NCBI RefSeq assembly: GCF_023028105.1
Contig: NZ_CP095491.1
Coordinates: 682,001-746,000 of the forward strand
Reading direction: 5' to 3'
DNA: 64,000 nucleotides
Origin: Halosolutus gelatinilyticus
GTDB taxonomy: Archaea > Halobacteriota > Halobacteria > Halobacteriales > Natrialbaceae
Shown: in pieces, positions 1-8,841 of the stretch
How positions within the stretch are numbered: position 1 is the first letter of the stretch
Layout of the letters: each line of letters begins with the position of its first letter
Notes under the pieces: generated by a model
The model's input: only the letters and a program-made list of their open reading frames with translations
Told to the model about the DNA's origin: nothing
The model's database searches: none
Position numbers and translations under genes: made by a program

Positions 1-665
1 CGACTCGCGTCCGCGTCGGGTTCGACTTCGGCGTCGGTCCGCTCGGCTCCCTCCTCGGGTTGCAGTTCGGCCTCGGGCTCCCGGTCCGTCAGTTCGCTCG
101 GATCGACGTCGGCGCCGCGAGCCGACCGCTCGCGTTCGATCGCGTCCGGTTCCTCGGCGCGGTCCGAATCCCGCGGCGCCTCCGACGCGTCGGTTTCGTC
201 GAGTCCGCTCGTTCCGCCGGCGGGCTCCGGTTCCGGTTCGTCCCGGATTGCGCTCTCGGTTCCGGCGTCGGAGCCGCGCTCCGTCCCCGTCGTCCGCGAT
301 CGCTCGTCGCGATCGACCTCCCCGACATCGGTGTTTTGCGAATCGGCCGACTCGTCGCTCACCGCCCCGATCTCGCGTTCGCCTTCGGCACCGCGTTCGT
401 CTCGAACCGCCGCCCCCTGTGTCGTGGAGTCGTCTTCGAGGAAGACGGCGGCTTCGGTGATCTCGTCGACGTCCGACTCGGACAACTGCATCTGCTCCTC
501 GCCCGCCGATTCCCATCCGATCGCGGCCTTGATCGAATCCGTGATCCCGGGGTCCGGCTCGACGTACGCCGTCCCCGACTCGACCGCAGTTACCATCCCG
601 ATCTGTTCGCCGGCCGCGTTCTCGACGGGTTTGCCGATCTCGTCGTCAGTAATCGTCGGGCTCAT
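1..665 (-). CDS. PRC-barrel-like acidic protein, 3' end outside window
   Basis: The reading frame starts at ATG 665 on the minus strand and is still open at base 1, so the C-terminus is missing. The first ~80 residues (MSPTITDDEIGKPVENAAGE, then a stretch ending in EAAVFLEDD) look like the haloarchaeal PRC-barrel family: a short beta-rich domain that often begins with the idea 'set a value, keep it, record it', including the PDPGITDSIKAAIGW segment typical of these proteins. After it comes a long low-complexity tail of Glu, Asp, Arg, Ser and Pro, probably disordered. PRC-barrel proteins elsewhere take part in RNA processing or cell division, but nothing here points to a particular partner. 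The family call is from recognition of the N-terminal pattern only. Confidence 0.6.
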   Translation of the reverse strand, partial: MSPTITDDEIGKPVENAAGEQIGMVTAVESGTAYVEPDPGITDSIKAAIGWESAGEEQMQLSESDVDEITEAAVFLEDDSTTQGAAVRDERGAEGEREIGAVSDESADSQNTDVGEVDRDERSRTTGTERGSDAGTESAIRDEPEPEPAGGTSGLDETDASEAPRDSDRAEEPDAIERERSARGADVDPSELTDREPEAELQPEEGAERTDAEVEPDADAS

Positions 666-785
666 ACGCGTTTCTGAGCCCGTCCGGGGGAAGCGTGTGG
701 TGCCTGCACACCCTGGCAGGAAGCGATCGAGCGCGTCGAGCGACGGGCGTAGGCTCAAGTGAGTTCGCGTCGCCTCCCCACAGGA

Positions 786-1349
786 ATGACCACGGAGCAC
801 CGATCCCGAGGAGAGTTGTCGGGCGAGCCGGCGCTTCCGCCGGACCGGGAGACCACGCTCGCGGAAGCGGTGGCCGATCGGCTGCCGAACGGCCGCGCGC
901 TCGACATCGCGACGGGCGACGGGCGCGTCGCGATCGAACTCGCCGATCGCGGCTGGACGGTCGACGCCGTCGACATCTCCCGGGCGAAACTGGATCGCGC
1001 CCGCGAGCGGGCCGCCGGACGATCGGCGAGCGTCGAGTGGATCCTCGCCGACGTCGACGGCTACTGCTTTCCCGAATCCGCCTACGACGTCGTCTCGATC
1101 CGGTTTTTCGACGCGCGCGATCGGCTTCCGGACGTAAAAGGAGCCCTCGCGCCGGGCGGCGCGCTCGTCTACGAACACCACCTCCAGCCGTCCGACGAAC
1201 GCGATCCGCGAAACCCGTATCGGTTCGAATCGAACGAACTGCTGGAGGCCTGTGCGGAACTCTCGGTGCGGTACTACGCGGAAGACCCGGACCGGGCGCG
1301 CGTCTGGCTCGTCGCCAGCAACGAGTCCGCCTCCGAGCGGGAGGGCTAA
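786..1349 (+). CDS. class I SAM-dependent methyltransferase
   Basis: A 187-residue Rossmann-type methyltransferase. Motif I is ALDIATGDGRVAIELA, followed by the acidic end of strand beta2 (VDAVDIS) and motif IV-like YDVVSIRFFDAR. A late strand reads LAPGGALVYEHHLQPS. The open frame reaches GTG 759, but ATG 786 is preferred because the methyltransferase fold starts soon after it. The substrate is not evident; the length suits small-molecule methyltransferases. It converges with another methyltransferase gene on the opposite strand, 11 bases beyond its stop. The two proteins do not look like close paralogues, so the pairing may be chance. Confidence 0.75.
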   Translation: MTTEHRSRGELSGEPALPPDRETTLAEAVADRLPNGRALDIATGDGRVAIELADRGWTVDAVDISRAKLDRARERAAGRSASVEWILADVDGYCFPESAYDVVSIRFFDARDRLPDVKGALAPGGALVYEHHLQPSDERDPRNPYRFESNELLEACAELSVRYYAEDPDRARVWLVASNESASEREG

Positions 1350-1360
1350 TCGGCGGAAGT

Positions 1361-2110
1361 TCAGCGATTCGAACCCGTCGACCGAAACACCCGCATCGTC
1401 ACCCGATCGAGGTCGATCGATCGGCGCTCGACGAAGCCGGCGTCGGCGAGCGCCCGATCCCAGTGGCGTTTGTACAGGGTGACGCCGTCGACGGAGGTCA
1501 CGCGGATCCCGTCGCTCGATCGCGCCCGAGCGGACCCGGAATCGGACTCGGACGGCTCGGGATCGGATTTGGAGTCGAACCTCCCTGGGTCGGGTTCGAC
1601 TTCGGCCGTGACGAGCACCTCGCTCGTCACCCGCGCGAGGTCGGCGAACACCCGATCACAGGAGGGGTGCAGGTGCTGGAGCGTCTCGACCGAGTAAACG
1701 ACGTCGAACCGATCGTCCTCGAACGAAGGGACGACGGACTCGATCGCGCCGCGGTGGAACGTGCCCGTCGCGGCGAGGTCCGGATAGGTTCGGCCCATTA
1801 CGTCGAACGCGTCCGCGTTGAGGTCGATCCCGGCGAGGTCCGAGTAGCCGTGTTCGAGGAGGTGCGCGAGGTGGCGACCCGAACTACAGCCGAGTTCGAG
1901 GACGGCCGCGTCTCGATCGACGTGCTCGGCGAGGACCTCCCGAAGTCGATCGCTTCGTTCGTCGGAGCCGTAGTACGCATAGTACTCGGGTGAGTAGGCG
2001 CGAGACCGCTGTTCCCACCGGCGACGAACGTCGTCGGCGTCCCGATCGTTGTCTCTGTCCGTCCTGTCGTCTCCGTCCGTTCCGCCGTCTCCGTCCGTAT
2101 CTGAACTCAC
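1361..2110 (-). CDS. class I SAM-dependent methyltransferase with acidic N-terminus
   Basis: A 249-residue protein. The first ~30 residues are an Asp/Gly/Thr-rich leader that is probably disordered. The methyltransferase core follows: AVLELGCSSGRHLAHLLEHG is motif I, LAGIDLNADAF the acidic loop, and FDVVYSVETLQHLHP motif IV. A second low-complexity insertion rich in Glu, Ser and Pro interrupts the core before a C-terminal segment (TLYKRHWDRALADAGFVE) typical of type-11/12 methyltransferases. Such insertions in loops are common in salt-adapted proteins. The substrate is unknown. It is convergent with the methyltransferase at 786-1349. Confidence 0.75.
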   Translation of the reverse strand: MSSDTDGDGGTDGDDRTDRDNDRDADDVRRRWEQRSRAYSPEYYAYYGSDERSDRLREVLAEHVDRDAAVLELGCSSGRHLAHLLEHGYSDLAGIDLNADAFDVMGRTYPDLAATGTFHRGAIESVVPSFEDDRFDVVYSVETLQHLHPSCDRVFADLARVTSEVLVTAEVEPDPGRFDSKSDPEPSESDSGSARARSSDGIRVTSVDGVTLYKRHWDRALADAGFVERRSIDLDRVTMRVFRSTGSNR

Positions 2111-2293
2111 ACGTACCTCGTTGCGGATTCGGTAATTGCGACGCCCGCAGTCGGCGGTACCGACGGAGCGACGTCGATCGCCGTCGTGACGACAGTCCCG
2201 TCGCGGCGGCCACGACGCTATTCGTAGTCCCGATCGGCGACGCGGGACGCGGGATGTTGACGCGTCCGATCGGGTCGGGGTCCGTGTCGGGAG

Positions 2294-2488
2294 CTAGAGA
2301 CGTTCGAGATTGGTCGCCCGCGGCCCTTTCTCCGCCTGTTCGATGTCGAACTCCACTTCCTGGCCTTCCTCGAGGTCGGGGCCGCCGACGTCCTCCATGT
2401 GGAAGAAGACGTCGTCGTCGATCTCGTCCGTCTCGATGAAGCCGTAGCCCCCTGTCTCGTTAAAGAACGCGACCGTACCGGTTGGCAT
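2294..2488 (-). CDS. cspA: cold-shock domain protein (CspA family)
   Basis: A 64-residue single cold-shock domain. The RNA-binding motifs are visible as GTVAFFNETGGYGFIETD (RNP1-like) and DDVFFHMEDV (RNP2-like), ending in KGPRATNLERL. The full length matches bacterial CspA, and haloarchaea usually carry several copies. It binds single-stranded nucleic acid and is thought to act as an RNA chaperone. ATG 2488 is chosen over an in-frame codon 15 bases upstream because a strong GGAGG lies about 8 bases before it (complement of 2497-2501). A TATA-like element lies near 2525-2531, next to an inverted repeat listed separately. Confidence 0.93.
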   Translation of the reverse strand: MPTGTVAFFNETGGYGFIETDEIDDDVFFHMEDVGGPDLEEGQEVEFDIEQAEKGPRATNLERL

Positions 2489-2530
2489 TACAGGTTCCTC
2501 CACGTGGTCCGAACAGAGCCGCGTTGATAT

Positions 2531-2547
2531 ACCTGCATCTGGCAGGT
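2531..2547. promoter_or_regulatory. inverted repeat beside the cspA TATA element
   Basis: ACCTGC and GCAGGT are separated by five bases. In the cspA direction the repeat lies just upstream of, and touching, the TATA-like GGTATATCAA, the place where a repressor or activator would contact the basal factors. It also lies between cspA and the divergent deaminase gene. Operator function is inferred from symmetry and position only. Confidence 0.4.
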
Positions 2548-2681
2548 GCCACGGGTATATGACGGGACGGGCATTCGACCGACACTGTTCCCGGCCAACG
2601 ACGGACCGACGCCGACTCCGGGCCGAACACGAGCCGAACGGCGGCGAGCGGACTTACGTCCGCACCCGGCGAGGAGCGTGT

Positions 2682-3146
2682 ATGAGCCACCCTGACTTCG
2701 ACGCCTTCGACCACGACTCCCACATGCGTCGCGCCTTCGATCTCGCCCGATCGGCCGTCGATCGGGGCGATCGCCCGTTCGGCTCCGTCCTCGTCCGCGA
2801 CGACGAAATCGTCATGGAGGCCTCGAACCGCGTCCTGACGGAAGACGACGTCCGGCGCCATCCCGAACTCCACCTCGCCTACCGCGCTGGCCGGGAACTC
2901 GATCCGGCGGCGCGCCGCGGGACGGTCATGTACACGAGCACCGAACCGTGCCCGATGTGCGCCGGCGGGATGCGGTACGCCGCGTTCGGGCGCGTCGTCT
3001 ACAGCGTCGGCAGCGACGAGCTGTCGGCGTTCACCGACCAGGGGGCGCCGGTCCGATCGGCCGACGTGCTCGACGGCGTCACCGAGGTCGTCGGCCCCGC
3101 GCTGAACGCCAAGGGGCGAAGACTCCACGAGGAGTTCGACTGGTGA
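2682..3146 (+). CDS. nucleoside deaminase (cytidine/deoxycytidylate deaminase superfamily)
   Basis: A 154-residue zinc hydrolase. The zinc and proton-shuttle signature is HPEL (His-X-Glu) followed about 40 residues later by PCPMC. The usual Ala between His and Glu is Pro here, but the catalytic Glu is kept. GDRPFGSVLVRDDEIV is the substrate-side loop seen in guanine/tRNA-adenosine-type deaminases. ATG 2682 is chosen because the domain starts about 15 residues later; the open frame continues upstream without recognisable sequence. The likely reaction is hydrolytic deamination of a free base or nucleoside; the exact substrate cannot be read from the sequence. Confidence 0.82.
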   Translation: MSHPDFDAFDHDSHMRRAFDLARSAVDRGDRPFGSVLVRDDEIVMEASNRVLTEDDVRRHPELHLAYRAGRELDPAARRGTVMYTSTEPCPMCAGGMRYAAFGRVVYSVGSDELSAFTDQGAPVRSADVLDGVTEVVGPALNAKGRRLHEEFDW

Positions 3147-3180
3147 GCGAGCGCGCGGCCGTCGATCCGTTCCGATCCGA

Positions 3181-3642
3181 TCACTCGATCGCCCTCCCAC
3201 GGTCGTCGATCTCGCCCCGGACGATCCGCGTCGACGAGATTCGCTCGCCATTCTCGGCCAGGACGTACGGGGCCACGATCCCCGTCAGCGGATCGAGTCC
3301 CCGATTCCGCCGCTCGTCGTTGATCGGGACGAGTTCGTCCGCGGTCTCGGGCGAGACGACCAGCGCGTCGACGGTCGGATCATCCGCGACGATCGCGTGC
3401 GGATCGGAGACCTCGCGGATTTCGACCTCGCGGCCCCGCTCGTCGAGGTCCTCGACGATCGACTCGAGATCGGCTTTCCGCGCCTCGTACGGTGGTACCG
3501 GACGCGATCGCGATTCGCGAGCGAACTCGTCGCTCGTCAGTCCGACGATCACGCCGTCGTCGCCGAACCGAAGGGCGTGCTCAAACAGGTTCCGATGACC
3601 GTCGTGGATCGGCCCGAACGTGCCAGCAACTGCGACGCGCAT
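3181..3642 (-). CDS. coaD: archaeal phosphopantetheine adenylyltransferase
   Basis: A 153-residue nucleotidyltransferase of the archaeal CoaD type. MRVAVAGTFGPIHDGHRNL carries the H-X-G-H ATP-binding motif at residues 13-16, and ISSTRI near the C-terminus is the second nucleotide-binding signature. It transfers AMP from ATP to 4'-phosphopantetheine to make dephospho-CoA, the penultimate CoA step. ATG 3642 is chosen over an in-frame codon 21 bases upstream because the beta1 strand begins directly there. It is convergent with the deaminase gene. Confidence 0.9.
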   Translation of the reverse strand: MRVAVAGTFGPIHDGHRNLFEHALRFGDDGVIVGLTSDEFARESRSRPVPPYEARKADLESIVEDLDERGREVEIREVSDPHAIVADDPTVDALVVSPETADELVPINDERRNRGLDPLTGIVAPYVLAENGERISSTRIVRGEIDDRGRAIE

Positions 3643-3693
3643 ACCGCACATCGACGGCGCCAAACCACAAGAAAACGGGGGCGTCCGCGGACG

Positions 3694-4328
3694 CTATCGA
3701 TGCTCCCGGAGGAACGCCATCGTCTCCTCGAGCACCGTTTCTCGGTGTCGATCCGCTCGGTAACTATGGCCCGCGCCCTCGATCGCGACGAGTTCGGCGT
3801 CGGCGAGCCGATCGACGATCCACCGGGCGTCGTCGAGGTCCACCACCTCGTCGTCGGTTCCCTGAACGAGCGCGACCGGCGTCGAAATCGCCGCGACCCC
3901 CTCGGAATCGAGAACGACCATCCCTTCGGCGTCCGCCCCGAGGTAGGCCGCCGGCGCCCATAGGACCGCCCCCTCGAAGGCCGACAGCCCGTGAGTGAAC
4001 AGGAGGCCGCCGCCAAGGCTCTTGCCGACCGCGAAGACGCGATCGCAGCCCCGCTCCCGGAGGATATCGGCCGCCGCGTCGATCTCCTCGTGAAACGTCG
4101 AGAGGTCCTTCGCCTTGATGTCGTCGTGGCTCCCCCAGCTCTCGTACTGCAGGAAGCACCACCCGACTCGCCGGTCTCGCGCGCGAGACGATCGAAGATT
4201 CCGCCGAACGGTCCGGCGCTCGCACCGGGTACGAGCACGACGCCGCGGGACGATTCGGATGCCAGAACGGTGGGTCGAGCGGGGTGGCGATCGGTGCCGA
4301 CGACGAGCGTCGTTTGTTCGATTTCCAT
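3694..4328 (-). pseudogene. alpha/beta hydrolase (dienelactone-hydrolase-like), one frameshift
   Basis: Two frames are needed to read this gene. From ATG 4328 the first frame gives MEIEQTTLVVGTDRH and then VVLVPGASAGPFGGIFDRLA, a normal hydrolase N-terminus with an oxyanion region. Near 4161-4165, in a run of three G on the coding strand, homology jumps to another frame (WCFLQYESWGSHDDI). That frame carries the nucleophile elbow GKSLGG, the acid in GTDDEVVD, and the catalytic His in GAGHSY, then stops at 3694. Restoring one G (GAG TCG GGG TGG) would join both parts perfectly. It is either a recent single-base deletion or a sequencing error; the intact triad suggests it was functional very recently. 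Confidence 0.75.
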
Positions 4329-4879
4329 CGCGTTCGCGCTTCATTTCCGACCCCGTATTAAACCCTACTAACATAAACCCGATCCCGGCGCTCACGAGAT
4401 TTCGCTCTCGCGGTGAAATCGAACGCGAAAAAACACGACCGGACGGAGCCACGATTGAGCGCCGAACGGGAGCGGATTCCGATCCTTCGGCCCTGGGGTA
4501 GTTCGCGGATCTCGCTTACGCGGGATTCGCTACTGGGCCTTCACACCGATCCGCGATCGCGGATCGGGTACGGACCGCTTCGGCTCCGTCGAGGGGACCG
4601 TTAATCCGTCTGACCGAATTTCCGGTTATCCCTCGACACTCGATTCGATCGACGTAATTGCCGTCGAACCGAGTCGTTCGGTGTCGCCTTGCGGCTTCGC
4701 CCGTTACTATGCTGTACGTTACCATCACTCATAAACCTTGTTCAGCGGCGGTATCACGTTATCTCCGGCGGGAGTACCAGCGCGTGCCGAGTAGCCGATC
4801 ACGCACGGGGAAGTCGAGCACTCGGGCGGGGTCGGAACCAATCGCGATCGACGATCGTTTACCGCGGCGTCCGGATACG
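4329..4879. other. long intergenic region, no gene seen
   Basis: About 550 bases between the hydrolase and the aldo/keto reductase, whose genes diverge from here. Open frames in it have compositions and hydrophobicity unlike proteins and look like chance. A moderately AT-rich patch around 4710-4745 (ACCATCACTCATAAACC) could hold promoter elements, but it is 140 bases from the reductase start. I see no RNA gene, repeat or convincing hairpin. Confidence 0.4.
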
Positions 4880-5650
4880 ATGGATGTGGACCTTCCGCCT
4901 ATCGGCCTCGGCACGATGGGGATCGAGGATCCCGACGTCGTCGAGACGGCCCTCGACGTCGGCTACCGCCACCTCGACACCGCCCGGATCTACGGGAACG
5001 AGCGCGTCGTCGGGGAGGGACTCGCCGCGAGCGACGTCCCCCGCGACGAGGTGCTCGTCGCGACGAAGCTCTGGATCGACGACCTGGCGCCGGGCCGCGT
5101 TCGCGCCGCGGCCGAGGAGAGCCTCGATCGGCTGGGACTCGATCGGGTCGACCTCTGCTACGTCCACCGGCCGCGGGGCGAGTACGACCCCGCCGAAACG
5201 CTGCCGGCGCTCGACGACCTCGTCTCCGACGGCCTCGTCGACGCCGTGGGACTGTCGAACTTCACGGTCGATCAGCTGGCGACAGCCCGGGAGCACCTCG
5301 ACGCACCGATCGCGGCCCATCAGGTCGAACGCCACCCGCTGTTCGCCGAGAACGACCTCCTCGCCGACGCGCGGGAAAACGGCTACCCGCTCGTGGCGTA
5401 CTCGCCGCTGGCCGGCGGTCGAGTCCGCGAGTTGCTCGAGGTGCAGGCCGTCGCCGAGAAACACGACGTCACCCCGGAAACCGCGGCGATCGCCTGGGTC
5501 GTCGGCACCGACGGCGTCGTCGCGATCCCGAAGGCGTCGTCGCGAGCGCACCTCGAAGCCAACCTCGCCGCGGCCAACCTCGATCTGGACGCCGAGGACC
5601 GCGATCGGATCGCGTCGATCGATCGGGAGGAGGAACTGTTCCCGGAGTGA
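4880..5650 (+). CDS. aldo/keto reductase
   Basis: A 256-residue (beta/alpha)8 NAD(P)H-dependent oxidoreductase. The catalytic tetrad is visible: Asp and Tyr in HLDTARIYGNE, Lys in VATKLW, and His in CYVHRP. The cofactor-binding end has VAIPKASSRAHLEANLAA, the usual nucleotide-phosphate loop. The length is slightly below the typical 270-300, as in many archaeal AKRs. ATG 4880 is chosen because barrel strand beta1 (LPPIGLGTMGIED) starts right after it. It probably reduces aldehydes or ketones; the physiological substrate is unknown. Confidence 0.87.
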   Translation: MDVDLPPIGLGTMGIEDPDVVETALDVGYRHLDTARIYGNERVVGEGLAASDVPRDEVLVATKLWIDDLAPGRVRAAAEESLDRLGLDRVDLCYVHRPRGEYDPAETLPALDDLVSDGLVDAVGLSNFTVDQLATAREHLDAPIAAHQVERHPLFAENDLLADARENGYPLVAYSPLAGGRVRELLEVQAVAEKHDVTPETAAIAWVVGTDGVVAIPKASSRAHLEANLAAANLDLDAEDRDRIASIDREEELFPE

Positions 5651-5728
5651 CGGGGTGTTGATCCGCACGCACCGTCACAGCCCCGATCGGCGGAACGTTC
5701 ACAAACGAGCCCCGCGTCACCCTCGCGT

Positions 5729-5851
5729 ATGAGCACCGACTGGCCGCGAGAGATCGGCGAGCACACCGTGTCCGACCGGTGGGAGTGCGAAGACTGCGGC
5801 GCCAGTTACGCGTGTCTCGACCAGTTCAGACGCTCATCCTGCGAGCCGTAA
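5729..5851 (+). CDS. 40-residue cysteine-rich microprotein
   Basis: ATG 5729 to TAA 5851 encodes a 40-residue peptide beginning MSTDWPREIGEHTV. It contains WECEDCGASYACLDQF and a later Cys: one C-X2-C pair, then C-X6-C-like spacing and a final Cys, so a single zinc could be bound. The start sits about 80 bases after the reductase stop. Small CxxC proteins are frequent in haloarchaea and often conserved, but I cannot assign a named family. The frame's acidic, Trp/Cys-rich composition argues against chance. Confidence 0.5.
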   Translation: MSTDWPREIGEHTVSDRWECEDCGASYACLDQFRRSSCEP

Positions 5852-5939
5852 CCTCGGCGATCGGCGAGGCGCCACACCGGCCGATCGAGGCCGAGCGCAC
5901 CCCTGCGAGTTTTTCACGCGTCGTACGTTGAGTGGCGGT

Positions 5940-6689
5940 ATGGGCGCGACGATCAACGACACCGTTCGGGGAATGGGATCGCGGGCGAATCCGGCCTTCG
6001 CCGCCGGGGTGATCGTGATCCCGATCGCGGCGCTGGCGTACGCGATTCGGTTCGGCACGGTTCAGCAACACACGTACGTCCACGTCACGGCCGGAGTGCT
6101 TTGGACCGGGATCGACCTGTTCATGGCGCTCGTACTCGGTCCGGTCCTCGGGGGCCTCGACGTCTCCGAGCGAGCGAGCGTGTTCGAGCGGTTCACGCCG
6201 AAGATGACGTTTCTGATGCCGGCGCTGGCGCTCGTGACGATCGCCGGCGGGATCACCCTCGCGATTCGATTGGGGATTTTTCCGCACGCCGACCCGTGGA
6301 TCGCGCTGTTTTCGACCTGTTCCGTCCTTCCGGCGTTACTCCTGCTGGGGTGGCAGTTGAAGGCGGTTCGCGATCGGCGGTGGCAGGCGGCCTTCGCGAT
6401 CGCGCTCGTCGCTCACGCGGCCTTCCTCGCTGTGACCCTCCCCGCGTTCGAGACGACGACGCCGTCGATCGCCGTCTCCCTCGCGATCGTCATCGTCCTC
6501 ACCGTGCTCGGCTTCGGCGTGTTACTGCCCGGAGAAGCCCGGATCTACCTGGAGATGGTGTCGGCCGATCCCGATCCGAACGTGATCAGCCGCTACGGCA
6601 TGCGCAACGCGAAACTCAGCGGCGTCCAGGGTGCGTTTCAACTGGCGATCGTCGTCGTCATGGTGTACATCCGCTGGGGCTGGATCTGA
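5940..6689 (+). CDS. multi-pass membrane protein, CopD-like
   Basis: A 249-residue protein with about seven hydrophobic helices (for example FAAGVIVIPIAALAYAI, GIDLFMALVLGPVLGG and AVSLAIVIVLTVLGFGVLL). The segment HVTAGVLWTGIDLFMALVLGP resembles the first helices of CopD/DUF2269-type proteins, in which a helix-borne His followed by a Trp-Thr-Gly turn is typical. The same pattern occurs in the smaller membrane protein at 29811-30257. ATG 5940 was chosen over TTG 5928. No partner genes are nearby. The family assignment is tentative; heme or copper binding is only a possibility. Confidence 0.55.
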   Translation: MGATINDTVRGMGSRANPAFAAGVIVIPIAALAYAIRFGTVQQHTYVHVTAGVLWTGIDLFMALVLGPVLGGLDVSERASVFERFTPKMTFLMPALALVTIAGGITLAIRLGIFPHADPWIALFSTCSVLPALLLLGWQLKAVRDRRWQAAFAIALVAHAAFLAVTLPAFETTTPSIAVSLAIVIVLTVLGFGVLLPGEARIYLEMVSADPDPNVISRYGMRNAKLSGVQGAFQLAIVVVMVYIRWGWI

Positions 6690-6839
6690 TCGTCGACCGG
6701 TTTCGTCGACGTTCCGACGCGATTGCCGACCCGGCCGAAGTCGCCGGCGACCTCGCGCCGAACCGAACGAGCGTGCTAGGCGGTGTCGCGGCCGGTTGCC
6801 GGGGGCCACCGTTATACGCGTTCATCGATTACCGGGTCC

Positions 6840-8795
6840 ATGATCGAGCAGATCGGCGGTGATCGGCGGGCGGTCCGAACGGTGGAGACGGGGCTCGACG
6901 CGCTGCGTCGCAGCCCCGACTTTCGGGGGCCGGTCGAACCGCTCGACAACCACGAGCACGTCAACGACCACCTCGCGCTCATCTACGAGAGTCGCGAGGA
7001 GCAGTTCGCGGCCGCGATCCCCTTCCTCCGCCAGGGACTCGAACTCGGCGAGCGGTGCGTCTACATCACCGAGGAGAACCCCCGCGAGGTCGTCGTCGAG
7101 GAGATGGAAACCCGCGGAATCGACGTCGACGCCGCGATCGAATCGGGACAGCTCTCGATACACGACGAACACGAGACCTACCTCCGGACGGGACGGTTCG
7201 ACCCCGACGACACGATCGCGTTCCTCGACGAGACGATCGCCGCGGCGAACGAGGAGTTCGACGGGCTGCGCGTCACCGGCGAGATGGGCTGGGTGCTGGG
7301 CGAGGACCCCGACGTCGAGGACCTCATCAAGTGCGAGGGAAAGGCCAACTACCTCTTCGATGAGGTCGACGGAATGGCGCTCTGTCAGTACAACCGCGAG
7401 CGGTTCCCGGCTGACGTCATCCGCGACGTCATCAGCACCCATCCGCACCTCATCCACGGCGACAGGGTCAGTCACAACTCCTACTACACGCCCCCGACGG
7501 AGTTCTTCGGTCCCGAACGGCCCGAGCAGGAGGTCGACCGCCTGCTGGGAACGCTGCGAGAGCAAACCGAGGCCAAGGTCGCGCTGGAAGAGCGCGAACG
7601 ACACCTGCACCGACACCACGAGATCACCGCGGACCCCGATCGGACGTTCGAACAGAAGGTGAACGCGCTATTCGGGCTCGGCTGCGAGCGGTTCGACCTC
7701 GAACTCGGCGCGATGGCCCGCGTCGACGTCGACGCCGATCGGGTGGAAATCGAGTACGTGAGCGGCGATCACGACTACCTCGAACCCGGCGTCGTCCTCC
7801 CGCTCTCGGACACGTACTGCGCCGCGACGACCGACGGCGGGGTCACGAGTGTAACCGATCCGACCGGAGACGACTACGAGGCGATCGCCGTCCGGACCGA
7901 GTTCGGCTTCGATACCTACCTCGGAACGCTCGTCGAGATCGAGGACGGTCCCGACCGAACGTTCTTCTTCATGGACTCCGACCCTCGCGATCGGGCGTTT
8001 TCGCGCGACGAACGCACGTTCCACCGGCTGATGGGCCAGTGGGTGAAATACGAACTCGAGCGACACTACCGCGAGCGGACGCTCGAGCGGACGGTCGACC
8101 GCCTCGAAGCGTCCAACGAACGGCTCGAGCAGTTCGCCTACGCCGCTTCGCACGACCTCCAGGAGCCGTTGCGCATGGTGTCGAGTTACCTCCGGCTCAT
8201 CGAGCGTCGAGCGCCCGGGGAACTGTCCGCGGAGACCGAGGAGTTTCTCGAGTTCGCCGTCGACGGCGCCGATCGGATGCGCGAGATGGTCGACGGTCTC
8301 CTCGAGTACTCCCGGATCGAAACGAGGGGACGGCCGTTCGAATCGATCGACCTGGAGACCGTCTTCGAGGACGTTCTGGACGATCTGCAGCTCAGAATCG
8401 ACGAAAGCGACGCGGAGATCACGGCGACGTCGCTGCCGCGAGTCGAAGGCGACGGCGATCAGCTCCGACAGGTCTTCCAGAATTTGCTGGATAACGCGAT
8501 CACGTACAGCGGCGACGAACCGCCGCGGATCCGCGTCGACGCCGAACGCGAGTGCGACGAGTGGACGATTTCGGTCCGCGACGAGGGGATCGGGATCGAC
8601 GCGGACGACCCCGGTCGCGTCTTCGACGTTTTCGATCGGTTACACACCCGCGAGGAGTACGCCGGAACCGGGATCGGACTCGCCATCTGCGAACGGATCA
8701 TCGAACGTCACGGCGGCGAGATACGGGTCGAGTCCGAGCCGGGCGAGGGAGCGACGTTTTTGTTCACGCTTCCGGCGGCGGATAGCGGATACTGA
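6840..8795 (+). CDS. sensor histidine kinase with MEDS and GAF domains
   Basis: A 651-residue cytosolic kinase with no membrane segment. Residues ~40-205 match the MEDS (MEthanogen/methylotroph DcmR Sensory) domain: HVNDHLALIYESREEQ and later FDGLRVTGEMGWVLG. A GAF-like domain follows at ~275-415, with a short coiled linker after it. HisKA carries phospho-acceptor His438 in ASHDLQEPLRMV. The ATPase domain has the N-box NLLDNAITYS, G1 DEGIGID and G2 GTGIGLAICERII. It should autophosphorylate on His438 and pass phosphate to a response regulator; none is encoded next to it, as is common in haloarchaea. ATG 6840 lies after an upstream GTG extension that lacks homology. Confidence 0.88.
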   Translation: MIEQIGGDRRAVRTVETGLDALRRSPDFRGPVEPLDNHEHVNDHLALIYESREEQFAAAIPFLRQGLELGERCVYITEENPREVVVEEMETRGIDVDAAIESGQLSIHDEHETYLRTGRFDPDDTIAFLDETIAAANEEFDGLRVTGEMGWVLGEDPDVEDLIKCEGKANYLFDEVDGMALCQYNRERFPADVIRDVISTHPHLIHGDRVSHNSYYTPPTEFFGPERPEQEVDRLLGTLREQTEAKVALEERERHLHRHHEITADPDRTFEQKVNALFGLGCERFDLELGAMARVDVDADRVEIEYVSGDHDYLEPGVVLPLSDTYCAATTDGGVTSVTDPTGDDYEAIAVRTEFGFDTYLGTLVEIEDGPDRTFFFMDSDPRDRAFSRDERTFHRLMGQWVKYELERHYRERTLERTVDRLEASNERLEQFAYAASHDLQEPLRMVSSYLRLIERRAPGELSAETEEFLEFAVDGADRMREMVDGLLEYSRIETRGRPFESIDLETVFEDVLDDLQLRIDESDAEITATSLPRVEGDGDQLRQVFQNLLDNAITYSGDEPPRIRVDAERECDEWTISVRDEGIGIDADDPGRVFDVFDRLHTREEYAGTGIGLAICERIIERHGGEIRVESEPGEGATFLFTLPAADSGY

Positions 8796-8841
8796 CGCCG
8801 ATCGATCGGGATCCGAAAGAGGGGAACGAGACGACTCCGAG

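Noticed and set aside
2854-2880. A missing catalytic Glu in the nucleoside deaminase (reading HLA as the His-X-Glu motif)
   Set aside because: The motif is one position earlier: HPEL supplies His and Glu, with the correct distance to PCPMC.
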